Assembly: GCF_949987515.2 (NCBI RefSeq)
Contig: NC_082700.1
Span: forward strand, 34,993,380 to 35,057,379
Origin: Delphinus delphis
Lineage: Eukaryota > Chordata > Mammalia > Artiodactyla > Delphinidae
Length of the DNA stretch: 64,000 bases
Reading direction: 5' to 3'
The notes under the pieces were generated by a model. The model was not told the DNA's origin, ran no database searches, and saw nothing but the letters and a program-made list of their open reading frames with translations. A program made the position numbers and the translations under genes. Positions 39,999-51,870 of this stretch are shown in pieces; the stretch's first letter is position 1; each line of letters begins with the position of its first letter.

Positions 39999-40794
39999 TG
40001 GAGGAGGAGGCGCTGAGGCAGAGAGAAAATTGTACTGTGAGGACCTTGACAGCTTTACCGGCGCGGGCTTTTCTTTTTGCCTTCCTATATTTTCTGGAAT
40101 AGATTTTTTTTTTTCTCTTTTACAAACTGACTAGATAAAACCACCCCTTCTCGCCTTGCAGAAGGCATTTGACTTTCTCAGAGGTACCCGCAAGCTCTCA
40201 GAGCATCCTCCGAGAGACCAGTGACAGGAGCGCAGGTGCAACGAGAAGGCGGAGGGGAGGGGGGTGCGCTTCTTCGCGACTTGGGGATCTTTCTCTCTGC
40301 GCTCCCCAGGCACTGAACTCTAAGCTGCAAGGATAGGGGAGCCGACAGCTTCTCCACTGAGGCTCTGCCACCGGTGCTTGCCAGGGAGGTGTATTCAGCT
40401 GTCGCTGCCTCCGAAGCTTCGGAGCGCGCAGACCTCTCTCCCTCGCCCATCTCCAGCATCAGGGTCGTCCCTCCCCGCGCGGTAACCACGGGGACCCCGC
40501 AAGAAGATCGGGGATTCTCAGCCCTCTGCATCCAGCTCCTTCCTCTGCTCCCGGCCGTTGAGCTCACCACGCGCGGGTCCTGCGGACCTGACCGCCGCTG
40601 AGCCGCGCGGCTCTGCTGTCCGCGCTCCGCTCGTCGCCTGGCAGGGCGCGCAGCCGCCTGGTCCCGTCTGTTGCCAGGGTGCAGAGGGCGCCTCCCTCCC
40701 CCTCCTCCAACCCCGGGCTCCGTTGGCCTCCCTCACCCGCTGACCCGTCTACTCCTGCATCCGCTGAATCCCCTTTGCCTTCCTTGCGTCAAGC

Positions 40795-41297
40795 ATGTCA
40801 GGCTCTGGGCGAAAAGATTTTGATGTGAAGCACATCCTGCGACTCCGCTGGAAACTCTTCAGCCACCCGTCGCAGTCCCCCGGCGCTCCGGCCGGGGGCA
40901 GCTGCCTGCAAGAAGACAGCAGCAGCAGCTTCGAGCACTGGGGACCCAGCCAGAGCCGCCTGCTCAAAAGCCAAGAGAAGGGCAGCGTGAGCACTTTCTG
41001 GAAGAAGCCTTCCTCTTCTTCCTCCTCTTCTTCTTCTGCCTCCCCGTCCTCTTCCTCCTCTTCCTTCGACCCACTGAATGGCACCCTGCTGCCAGTGGCC
41101 ACGAGGCTGCAGCAAGGGGCGCCCGGGCAGGGCACCCACCAGCCGGCCAGGACTCTCTTCTACGTGGAGTCCCTAGAAGAGGAGGAGGTGCCAGGCATGG
41201 ACTTTCCTGGACCACACGAAAAAGGGCTTGTCTTGCAAGAGCTCAAAGTGGAACCGGCCAACTCGAGCCAGGCAACAGGTGAAGGATGTGGACACAG
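40795..41297 (+). CDS. KLHL1: KLHL1 coding exon 1 (Kelch-like protein 1, N-terminal region; gene continues beyond window)
   Basis: This exon encodes about the first 167 residues, beginning [14 protein letters not shown] recognise it as the N-terminal extension of KLHL1, a neuronal BTB-Kelch protein of about 750 residues known for actin association and effects on calcium channels. Visible in it: a basic start, [19 protein letters not shown] around residues 45-65, two serine runs (residues 73-81 and 85-90, separated by A-S-P), [27 protein letters not shown], and [11 protein letters not shown] near the end. The BTB, BACK and Kelch domains lie in later exons and are absent. The ATG has A at -3 and T at +4, and no ATG precedes it for about 900 bases. 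The exon is cut at CAG|GTACAG, giving a phase-2 intron inside the codon after CGH. This fits the CGHR-L junction I recall from the human protein. The reading frame runs on past the donor to 41382, but that part is intronic. KLHL4 and KLHL5 are related, but I do not associate this N-terminus with either. Confidence 0.93.
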
Positions 41298-41303
41298 GTA
41301 CAG
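41298..41303 (+). other. KLHL1: Splice donor of KLHL1 exon 1 (CAG|GTACAG)
   Basis: The sequence CACAGGTACAGTAAGT offers two overlapping donors. The first, after 41297, ends the exon at CAG and allows the next residue after CGH to be Arg followed by Leu, as I recall for human KLHL1. The second, after 41302, is ACA|GTAAGT, a better match to the U1 consensus downstream of the cut, but it would add five bases and change the frame of the next exon. I favour the first on protein homology. Confidence 0.75.
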
Positions 41304-42929
41304 TAAGTCCCCATGGGACATCCAAGCATTCCTCAATTTCCACTCGTTTCCCCCCACCCTGTGCACTCTGGGTAGTTACTAAGTCTAAAACGTTTCAAGT
41401 TGAAAATTTTGGTTAAGAGATGCCAACCCGGTTTTTATTACTCAAATTGCAACCTCATTAAAAGTTTCCTCCTTAGTTTCTATTGGCTCATGCATATTGC
41501 TTTTCTTTCCCCAAGTTTTCGGAGCTTAATCACATATTGAATATATATGCATTTTGATAACTCTCCATGTAGAGTGGTTCTCATATTTCTGAGGTTGTAG
41601 TATTCTTCTGTCATCTTCTGTCATTAAATTACATACATCAGTCTCCCAGTTATTTGATATGAGGAGGAACTTCCTTTAAACACCATTCAAATGCATCTCA
41701 TATACTGGCCTAGAAACTGACTTGTCAGGTTACCTAGGATCCCTGTGGCTTGAATATATATTCCAGGAGTAATGAGGTGGACAGTAGGCCACCAGACAGC
41801 AAGATTATCTTCTCTCTTTTTTTCCCCATGAAGGACAGTGTTACTATTCTCTATCCTAACTTCCCTTTTTATCCTACTTCATGAACACCTTTGCTTTGTT
41901 TAAAGTCTTAGAATTAAACTCTTGCTAATGCCCTTTTCACTTTTCTGTCCTGATTCATTGTCTCGGTATGGAACTGTGTATTCTTAGTGAGCAGGTCAAC
42001 ATTTATTTCTTGTTTATATCTAATATTACACTTCTTTGAGCACAGTTCTTCTACTTTCAAGACTTACAGAAAACATTCGCACACATAACCTCCTTCTGAG
42101 TTTGACATTTTCAAAGAATTGATTCATTCTACACTAGATCATTACTACTTTTGGCGTATAGTGATGATACGAAAAGATTTGCATTTAAATTCATATATCA
42201 GAATATATTATTGAAGAAGAAATACAGGAGAGATATAGGAAAATAATAATGAAATTTTAATAAAATTTACCTTTCAGTAAAAATAAAAATTAGAAACAGA
42301 AGCAATGTTTTAAACTTTTGCTTGATTGAATCAACTTTTTATAAAGTTAAGTCACAAAAAGAACACATAAAACAAAATAATACCATAGGTGGTCTCCAAT
42401 TATGTTGACAAATGTGAAGTTAAAGATACAAAAATTATACTTAAAAAATTTCAATTATATGGATTATGTGGATTTGAATTTTAAGAGCCTTGAACATAAT
42501 CTAATATGTGATGACAATATGTAACATTATGATTTTAAAGACAAAGAAATTTAATTTGCAATTTTCGAGTATGAGAAAGTTTTTTCCATATATAGGCGAT
42601 TAAATATAAATTTATCTATTATTCAATCAATTAAGATAATTTACCAAAATGATTATAATTTGGGGTACTATTAATACTACGAAGTTATTTGATTTATGTA
42701 TTCACTAGTGACCTATAGTTTTAGATCGTTTTTAAAAATAAAATATGTTGGGCTTTACCTCCTTTAGTTGAGGAAATGTAATTTTTTAGTTTTAGGAAAT
42801 CATTCATAAACATTTAGCAATTCACCTTATATATTTAAAAGAAAACCAGTTAGGTTAAAGATTTACTAATTACTATTTTATTGAAATTGATATTTTTGTG
42901 TCTCAGACAGTTCAGGGAATAAATAGATT

Positions 42930-43010
42930 TGTTTTTCAGTCTTGAGTCTTTTTTTTTCAGTTTCAGTTTTAGTTTCAGTTTTGAGTCTTTTTCTTTCAGT
43001 TTTGAGTCTT
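42930..43010. repeat. Short degenerate tandem repeat (TTTCAGTTTTGAGTCTT units)
   Basis: CAGTCTTGAGTCTT, TTTCAGTTTTAG, TTTCAGTTTTGAGTC and TTTCAGTTTTGAGTCTT occur in succession. Confidence 0.75.
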
Positions 43011-44639
43011 CAAATCAGCTCAAATATCTGATTTCTGGGAATATTAATGTTTAATAATGTTTAATAATTAAAAATTTTTTCTTTATAAAACTACAGTTTT
43101 AAGTAAATAAGGCATACTTGGCATGAGTAATTTCAGAAGACTTTCATGTAAATTGGACAATTTGGAAATAGAAAATATAATAAATTTAAAAATAAAACTA
43201 ATAACTAATAACCTCAGTTAGGGATGAAATATCCATCAGATTTAACTTCCAATCCCTTACTTTTGAATATACATCAGTGTTTATACACACAAAGGGTTGT
43301 AAATGGAAAGAATTCTGAAAATAAGCCAAGTGCCACCCCAAGTCATATTTACTTTTGGAATGAGGGTTTCCAATGAGGGCTTGCATGTGTAAAATATTGA
43401 AAATCAGGTCTAATTTTATTTTAAAATTCTTATTCATGCTTAAATCCTTTAGTTAAATTTTAATTTCTCACTGGACAAATCAGTCAACACTGATAGTATT
43501 CTCACGGACTTTATATGTTCCTAAACATTCATAGACTACTGGTTCTGTGCTCATGATTGATTGACAACATGCTACTAAACTAAGCAATAAGCTATTATCA
43601 ATATATATTATTATAATACGCAGTAAGAATAATGTTCATTTCCCAGAAAGGACAGCATTTCCAAGGTTAAGTATGGAATGGAAAACAATATGTAAAATAA
43701 TTCAGTAATGTGGATTTACTTTGGTTTCTATCATAATCCATGCAGGAAATCTACATATCGTTCATAATGACCAATGAACACATGAAGTATATAAACCTGC
43801 ATGATCATTTTGATTACTTGGGTCATTACTGTATCACCGTTCTGTGATATCACATTTGATATTTAACATTTTGTTTCATCAATTCTGACCATTATGCTAA
43901 ATTAATCTTCACATATAAAAAAGAGTTGGCTCTTTTTCTCTTCCTTCATTTTCTAATCTTCTCTTTATTCATTTGGTCTCATACTAGTTAAGAACATTGT
44001 TTTAGATAAGCATAAGTAGCTCAGTTGGTTTTATTTGTTGTTCAAACAGCAGATGGAAGTTGCTCAGCAGAAAGCTGCTCTTAATCTCAGAATTCTGGAA
44101 AGGTCAAATTATCATGGAGTTGAAACATAAAGGTAGCAATAAGACAGTAGTAAACTGAATTACTGCTGAAACCCAGCCTTTATCTTATCCCACTCCACCA
44201 GACACACATAAACAAATCTCAGTATTCTACTACCTTAACCATGACACCATTAAGAATCCTAACTCTTACAGTAATAGGCTCTTGCCCTATGCTATTAATC
44301 ATCTATTTTTTCTACTTTACTGTCTGAATGTAATTTTTAGAGAGTATATCATTTCCTAGCCATTCAGATCACTATATATTTTTGATATGCATATTTTTTG
44401 TCCAAAATTCTATATGTAGTAAACTAAGAAACCAAAGAGAAATATTTCTATTCTTGCAGTTTATAGTGATGTGAGTAGGAGAAAAGATGTCGTGTTTAAC
44501 TACTTGCTTTTTTAGTTTTCTCAGTTCTCACAGAGTGCAGGCATCTATTTCCATGGTTTCAGTTACCACCCATAAACTGTATTTCAGAGCTGCATCTCAA
44601 AACCTAGACTCTGCCTCGCCACACACACAACCCCCTCTC

Positions 44640-45665
44640 CCCCCACTTCCCCCATGAACTCAGGTCTCACACATCCACTTGACCTTTCTGGTAGATATCA
44701 CAGATACAATATAAATACAGCACACACAAAATTGAGCTCATAATCTCCCTTCTCTCTTGCTCAATTTTCTTCTTCTCTATCTCAGAGAATAGCTCGCCAT
44801 ACATTAGGTTGTACGAGCCAGAAATCCAGGATCATATTTACCAGAATTCTCTTTCCCCTGATTTTCAATATTCCACCAAGCCCTGTCACTTTTCCTTCAA
44901 AAATGTCCTCCCCTATGTCTGCCTCACATCTCTCCATATCCATTGTCCACACCTAATTTTAAAATACTGTCATCTTTCAACTCAACTTCTGCAACTGCCA
45001 TCTGCATCCTCTTTCCTCATTGATTTTGCCACCTGTAATCCTTTCTCCACACCAGAGTCAATGAAAATTTATAAGATAAAAATCTAAAATTTTTCCCCAT
45101 ATCCTGGCTCTCCTTTTATTTTTCAAAGCATTTCCACCACTCTGACCACACTCTATCTCCTGGTCAGTTAGGCCCTGAAAGAGCTGACTCTTGTCTGCCA
45201 TCCAGGCCCTTCACTCATCACAACCCCACCATTCTCCCCTGTCTTCCACAGGCAACATTCTTCTTTACCATTTTTCTCTGCCTTTAGGCCTCACAAAATT
45301 AATTCCTTTCCTTATTACATAGTGGTTCTCCTTCCCTCAATCCATCCTTTTCTGTATTCATTCTTATTCATTACTGAGATGTTGTGAATAAAAGTTCTGT
45401 ACCTTTCTTAAAGAAGTGTTCATTGATCCCCCAGGAAAAATCATTTAAAATTTTTTTAATTTATTTTATCCCCTTATTTTATGTTCTTAGAGTAAGTGTT
45501 CTCTGGCTTCAATTTCTTATTGTAGCCATATATTAATATCCATGTTTCCTTTTCTGTTTGTCTTTAACTACAATTGCCCAGTGGACAAGATGTTTCTGTT
45601 TTGCTCATTATTTTATCCCTATCATAGAGCATGTAGTTACTCAATAAATATCACTGAGTGAATAC
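44640..45665 (+). repeat. L2 LINE, about 1 kb, plus orientation
   Basis: Pyrimidine-rich L2 3' region: 'aactcaacttctgcaactgccatc', 'ttctccacaccagagtcaatg', then the terminal GTTACTCAATAAATATCACTGAGTGAATAC. The 92-codon frame at 44809-45087 lies inside it. Confidence 0.6.
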
Positions 45666-45669
45666 ATAT

Positions 45670-45955
45670 TTGTCATAATCATAATGGGTGACATTGATTA
45701 AGAGCTTGCTGTCTTCCAGATATCAAGCTGAATATTTATATTGTGGAATTTAATATTCAGAACAGCCCTATGATTCTGGTACAATTATGGATCCCTTTGT
45801 TAAAATGATTACATAATCATTTTATGATTATGAGAAAACTGAGATATAGACAGGTAATTAAGTTGCCCCAAACCACAGGATTGTAAGTAGTACAGCTAGA
45901 TTTTTAATCCTTGCACTCTGACTCCTGACACCATATTCCAGGTGATTTTGCCAAC
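45670..45955 (+). repeat. MIR relic
   Basis: GAGAAAACTGAGATATAGACAG, ACAGGATTGTAAGTAGTACAGC and CTTGCACTCTGACTCC match the MIR order. An ATAATCATTTTATGATTAT inverted stretch lies within. Confidence 0.65.
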
Positions 45956-46868
45956 TCTTCTTTACCTCTGTTTAAACAAACAAAACAGAAGAAAAGAGGC
46001 TCCAACCAAGATTATGCTGAGGCAGTTCTCTTGTTCCTCTGGTGGAAATTATGCTTGTGTCTGCATGTTTAAATACATTCTTTAAAATGATAGTGATGGA
46101 CAATGCCTGAGAAGGATCAGTCAAGGAGGACTTGGCCCAAGTTAAAAAACATTCAGTTATTTCCTGAATTATGGTTCATTCAGTGTATTTTACTTTTTAA
46201 TTAAACAAAAGTATGAGGAAATAACCTAGATAGGGAAAAATTATTTAAATTTGGAATCCAAAAGAGAGCATCATGATAGAAACTCTCCTTCTGAAGTTCA
46301 GAACAATTGACAAAGAGAAGTGTCACAGACAGAGAGCATATACCATTAGAATCACATGGTCGTATTTGTTTAGAATAAAAAGAAAGCAGCCTTGCTTCAG
46401 TCAAAAGAAAAAAGAAAAATTTAAAAAATGGCAAAGGGCTATTTCTTCAGGAAAGTAGTTCTCAAACTATTCTTCTATGGACACTAAATTAAAATAATGT
46501 TCATATTTTCCCTATGACCTCAATTTCTTAGTGAAAAAGTGTATAGAGTGATTTTACTCAATTTTACATCTTCCTTACTAATTTATTCTAGGCTTGGGTA
46601 TTATATAGCCTATTAGCATTTAAGTCAGAACTAGCAAAAGACAATAGCTTGTTTGGCAAAAGTTTTTTTTTTTTTACTTAATTTAGGATGGGTTTACCAA
46701 TATTATATATTGTTTGCAAAGAGGTCCACAATTTCCAGGTGCCCTCCCCTCTGAGCAAATTTGCTTCAGGCAAACTAAGAAGATCATAAAAGAAAAGGTA
46801 ATAAGATCACTAAGTTGGATTTTCAGGTACACAAAACTCCACAGCTATCTGAGAGAAAGATGTGAGTA

Positions 46869-46952
46869 TATTGGGTTAGCCAAGAAGTTCATTCTAGTTT
46901 TTCTGTAACATCTTGTGGAAAAACCTAAACAGACCCTTTGGCCAACCCAATA
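46869..46952. mobile_element. Mariner-type MITE (hairpin, 80 bp) with TA target duplication
   Basis: TTGGGTTAGCCAAGAAGTTC at 46871 pairs with the end TTTGGCCAACCCAA at 46950, and TA lies at both sides (46869-46870, 46951-46952). The two arms are nearly the full length of the element, with a few mismatches. In cattle, closely related palindromic MITEs are the source of the miR-2284/2285 family. Whether this copy is processed is unknown. Confidence 0.85.
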
Positions 46953-47633
46953 AATGCAAGATGAAATAAATAGAACTCTTAATTATAACAAACAATAAAA
47001 CCTCTACACTAATTGAAGAACCATATTCTGGCTTTCTTTGATAAATTGCTAATGAATACTTTGTAAACTATATCATTAACCACTTTAAGGTACTACTTTA
47101 AATAATTTAAAAATAATAAAGAAATCCTCCCTATCCAAAATTTGGTTAATACAGAATATACTATTGATCAGATATTTATTTCATTAGTTTATTTTTCCTA
47201 AGTCTCAAAAGATAATTTGTGTATCTGGAGGATGATATGTTTCTAACAAGTACATGTTAATTCAAATTTCATTGTTTTTGACCAAGAGCTCTTATAGAAT
47301 TTACAGAAAACTTAGACCTGCAGGGTATTTTAGAGTTATGTCAAGTTTCTGAACATGAAAATGACAACATTTTAAACAGAGTCTTATAGTAATGAGTCTC
47401 TTTTGATTTATTTTAACATCCAAAATAACTGTAGGTATTTTTGTAGTAGCTGTAAAATCAAATGCTCTGGAATTTACATATTAGATTAGACCAGATAATA
47501 ATTAATTTACCTTTCTGCATTTAAGATAAGGTTATTCAAAACTTTGAAGAGAACATCCTATATAGACACAGATAATCTGAGCAGAATTAAATATTTCAAA
47601 ATCTTATAAGTCAAGTATAGATTAAAAAAAGAA

Positions 47634-47857
47634 GGGCTTCCCTGGTGGCACAGTGGGTGAGAGTCCGCCTGCTGTTGCAGGGGACATGAGTTTGTTGCCC
47701 GGTCCGGGAAGATCACACATGCCACAGAGCGGCTAGGCCCGTGAGCCATGGCTGCTGAGCCTGCACGTGCGGAACCTGTGCTCCACAACGGGAGAGGCCA
47801 CAACAGTGAGAGGCCCACATACAGCAAAAAAAAAGAAAAGAAAATAAAAGAAAATCT
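47634..47857 (+). mobile_element. Short CHR-type SINE, plus strand, in KLHL1 intron 1
   Basis: Head GGGCTTCCCTGGTGGCACAG, body to about 47825, then an impure A-rich tail. The B box is altered (GAGTTTGTTGCCC) and CpG decay is visible, so it is an older copy in sense orientation with KLHL1. Confidence 0.9.
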
Positions 47858-48754
47858 ATTGAACAATATAGGTTTGATGCTAACTACCTTTGCTGACTTT
47901 TCTGGCCAGGACTTGAAAACAGATTGATCTAAGTACTTATGAAAGCATAACAAAGTTTAACTTGACCAGAGAAAATGTGTACTATGATTTTAGTATCCCA
48001 GGAAAATGTCATTTTGAATGGTAAGCAAATGAGACAGATCATTTTGGCTGAAGATCATGTCACAGAAATGGTACTTAAAAGTAATCTGAGGGTCATCAAT
48101 AATAGTAAAGAGTGGAATCAGTTGATGTTAATTCTAAATTCAGCTTTTCCCATCGCCTAGGCAGCCTTAGTCCAACTCTGATAATTTCTCATAGAAAATC
48201 ATTCAGTTTATTTTCCTATCATACTTGTTTGTGACACTGTATCTTGGTAGATCATTTAGACTCCTTTTTTCTTACTGATATTGCTAGATGTTTACCCGTG
48301 TAAATCAGCATTTTCATCTTGACTGAAATATGACAGAAAAACTTTAAAAATGGGATCAGAAAATTGCGAGAGTTTATACTACAAAGGAAGGGAGAATACA
48401 ATACAACTATTTTATAGTTCTTCAAGAGGTGAATGCCAAAATCTATTTGTATCTACAATAAAGTATGTGATTTGGTTTGGTTTATTTCTTTAGTAGATTC
48501 TGATTATACTGAGCTTGGCCCACCAGAGCAACACCCAGCTCTACCCACCACCAATCCCTCCAATTAGGAAGCTTGCACAAGCCTCTTAGATAGCTTCATC
48601 CACCAGAGGCCAGACAGAAGAAGCAAGAAAAACTACAATCCTGCAGCCTGTGGAATGAAAACCACATTCACAGAACGATAGGTAAAATGAAAAGGCAAAG
48701 AACTATGTACCAGATGAAGGAACAAGATAAACCCCAAAAAAGCAATTAAATGAA

Positions 48755-49213
48755 TTGGAGATAGGTAACCATCCAGAAAAAGAATTCAGAATAATGCTAG
48801 TGAAGATGATCCAGGACCTCAGAGAAAGAATGGAGACAAAGATCAAGAAGATGCAAGAAATGTTTAACAAAGATCTAGAAGAATTACAGAACAAAAAAAC
48901 TGAGATGAACAATACAGTAACTGCAAAGAAAAATACACTAGAAGCAATCAATAGCAGAAAAACTGAGGCAGAAGGATGGATAACTGACCTGGAAAACAAA
49001 AAGGTGGAATTCACTGCTGCAGAACAGAATAAAGAAAAAAGAATGAAAACAAAGGAAGACAGCTTAAGAGACCACTGGGACAACATTAAACGCAACACCA
49101 TTCACCTTATAGGGGTCCCAGAAGGAGAAGAGAGAGAGAAAGGACCTGAGAAAATATTTGAAGAGATTATAGTCAAAAACTTCCCTAACATGGGAAAGGA
49201 AATTGCTACCTAA
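48755..49213 (+). pseudogene. L1 ORF1 fragment (coiled-coil part), broken
   Basis: 152-codon open piece of ORF1 starting MEIGNHPEKEF. It is rich in Glu/Lys heptads (DLRERMETKIKKMQEMF), typical of the ORF1 coiled coil that trimerises the RNA-binding protein. A frameshift upstream near 48745 and a stop at 49211 break it. The C-terminal domain continues to about 49590 with further damage. Confidence 0.85.
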
Positions 49214-49651
49214 GTCCAGGAAGTGCAGAGAGTCCCAGGCAGGATAAACCCAAGGATAAAAATGCTGAGACACATAGTAATCAAACTGACAAAAATTAAA
49301 GAAAAAGAAAAATTATTAAAAGCAAGAAGGGAAAAATGACAAATAACATACAAGGTAACTCCCATAAGGTTAACAGCTGATTTCTCAGCAGAAACTCTAC
49401 AAGCCAGAAGGGAGTGACATGATATATTTAAAGTGATGAAAGGGAAGAAACTGTAACCAAGATTACTCTACCCAGCAAGGATCTCATTCAGATTAGGTGG
49501 AGAAATCAAAAGCTTTACAGACCAGCAAAAGCTAAGAGAATTCAGCACCACCAAACCAGCTCTACAACAAAGACAAAAGGAACTTCTCTAAGTGGAAAAC
49601 ACAAGAGAAGAAAAGGACCTACAAAAACAAACACAAAATAATATAAGAAAA

Positions 49652-51870
49652 TGGTAATCGGAACATACATATTGATAATCACCTTAAATGTGAATGGATT
49701 AAATGCTCCAACCAAAAGACCCAGGCTCATTGAATGGATACAAAAATAAGACCCATATATATGCTGTCTACAAGAAACCCACTTCAGACCTAGGGACACA
49801 TACAGACTGAAAGTGAGGGGATGGAAAAAGTTATTCCATGCAAATTCAAATCAAAAGAAAGCTGGAGTAACAATTCTCATATCAGATAAAATAGACCTTA
49901 AAATAAAGATTATTACGGAAGACAAAGAGGACAAGGATTCTTCAATATATACAATCAATGTGATACACCATATTAACAAACTGAAGGATAAAAACCATAT
50001 GATAGTTTCAATAGATGCAGAAAAAGCTTTAGACAAAATTCTACATCCATTTTTCATGAAAACTCTCCAGAAAGTGGGCATAGAGGGAACCTACCTCAAC
50101 ATAATAAAGGCCATATACAACAAACCCACAGCAAACATCATTCTCAATGGTGAAAAACTGAAACTATTTCCTCTAAGATCAGGAACAAGACAAGGATGTC
50201 CACTCTTGCCACTCTTATTCAACATGGTTCTGGAAGTCCTAGCCACTGCAATCAGAGAAGAAAAAGAAAGAAAATGAATACAAATTGGAAAAGAAGAAGT
50301 AAAACTGTCACTGTTTGCAGATGACATGATACTATACAGAGAGAGTCCTAACGATACCACCAGAAAATTACTAGAGCTAATCAATGAATTTGGTAAAGTT
50401 GCAGGATACAAAACTAATGCACAGAAATCTCTTGCATTCCTATACACTAACAATGAAAGATCAGAAGGAAAAATTAGTTAAACAATCCCATTCACCATTG
50501 CAACACAAAGAATAAAATACCTAGGAATAAACCTACCTAAGGAGGTAAAAGGCCTGTACTCAGAAAACTATAAAACACTGATGAAAGAAATCAAAGATGA
50601 CGCAAACAAATGGAGAGATATAGCATGGTCTTGCATTGGAAAAGTCAATATTGTGAAAATGACTATACTAGCCAAAGCAGTATACAGATTCAACGCAATC
50701 CCTATCAAATTACCAATGGCATTTTTTGCAGAACTAGAACAAAAAAGTCTTAAAATTTGTATGGAGACACAAAAGACCCCAGAAAGCCAAACAATCTTGA
50801 TGGAAAAAAAAAACGGAGCTGGAGGAATCAGACCCCCTGACTTTAGACTACAGTACAAAGCTACAGTAATCAAGACAATATGGTACTGGCACAAAAACAG
50901 AAATATAGATCAATGGAACTGGATAGAAAGCCCAGAGATAAATCCATGCACGTATGGTCAACTAATATATGACAAAAGAGGCAAGGATATACATTGGAGA
51001 AAAGACAGTCTTTTCAATAAGTGGTGCTGGGAAAACTGGACAGCTACCTGTAAAAGAACGAAATTAGAACACTCCCTAACACCATACACAAAAATAAACT
51101 CAAATAGATTAAAGACCTAAAGGTATGACCGCGCACTATAAAACTCTTCGAGGAAAACACAGGAAGAACAGCCTTTGACATAAATCACAGCAAGGTCTTT
51201 TTTGATCCACCTCCTAGTGTAATGGAAATAAAAATAAACAAATGGGACCTATAGAAACTTAAAAGCTTTTGCACAACAAAGGGAACTATAAACAAGATAA
51301 AAAGACAACACTCAGAGTGGGAGAAAATATTTGCAAATGAATCAACAGACAAAGGGTTAATCTCCAAAATATATAAACCACTCATGCAGCTCAATTTTAA
51401 AACAACAAGCAACCCGATCAAAAAATGGGCTGAAGACCTAAATAGACATTTCTCCAGAGAAGATATACAGATGACCAAGAGGCACATGAAAAGATGCTCA
51501 ACATCACTAATATTAGAGAAATGCAAATCAAAACTACAATGAGGTATCATCTCATACCAGTTAGAATGGGCATCATCAGAAAATGTACAAACAACAAATG
51601 CTGGAGATGGTGTGGAGAAAAGGGAACCCTCTTGCACTGTTGGTGGGAATGTAAATTGATACAGCCACTATGGAGAACAGTATGGGCGTTCCTTAAGAAA
51701 CTAGAAATAGAATTACTATATGACCCAGCAATCTCGCTACTGGACATATACCCAGAGAAAACCATAATTCAAAAAGACACATGTGCCCCAATGTTCACTG
51801 CAGCACTATTTACAATAACCAGGTCATGGAGGCATCTAAATTCCCATCAACAGACGAATGGATAAAGAAG
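49652..51870 (+). pseudogene. L1 ORF2 pseudogene with endonuclease-to-RT deletion
   Basis: Endonuclease N-terminus, then about 1.4 kb apparently missing (estimated from family organisation), then the RT palm with FADDM, the thumb region, and the C-terminal C-x3-C-x7-H-x4-C motif ([18 protein letters not shown]). In-frame stops occur at 50275-50277 and 51118-51120, among others. Confidence 0.88.

Larger units (their letters stand above)
39960..41310 (+). promoter_or_regulatory. KLHL1: CpG island covering KLHL1 promoter, 5' leader and exon 1
   Basis: This is the only CpG- and GC-rich block of size in an otherwise AT-rich window. CpGs are dense from about 40190 to 40750 (for example CGCGCGG, GCGCGCAG, CCGCGCGG) and continue into the exon. 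There is no ATG on the + strand between about 39865 and 40795, so an mRNA starting anywhere in that interval would have a leader without upstream ATG codons. A weak TATA-like CTATATTTT lies at 40085-40093. The transcription start cannot be fixed from sequence. In other mammals the antisense SCA8 RNA overlaps this same region. Confidence 0.8.

Noticed and set aside
40178..40736. Open frames on both strands in the CpG island
   Set aside because: GC-rich sequence lacks stop codons by chance. The plus-strand frame at 40374 starts at GTG, not ATG, and there is no family match.
40749..41215. Minus-strand frames of 83-128 codons opposite KLHL1 exon 1
   Set aside because: They are shadows of the serine-rich coding exon (Glu- and Arg-rich by complementarity). 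An antisense RNA may exist, but nothing supports a protein.
41298..41382. Continuation of the KLHL1 frame to a stop at 41382
   Set aside because: A good donor at 41298 and the expected CGHR-Leu junction make this intronic.
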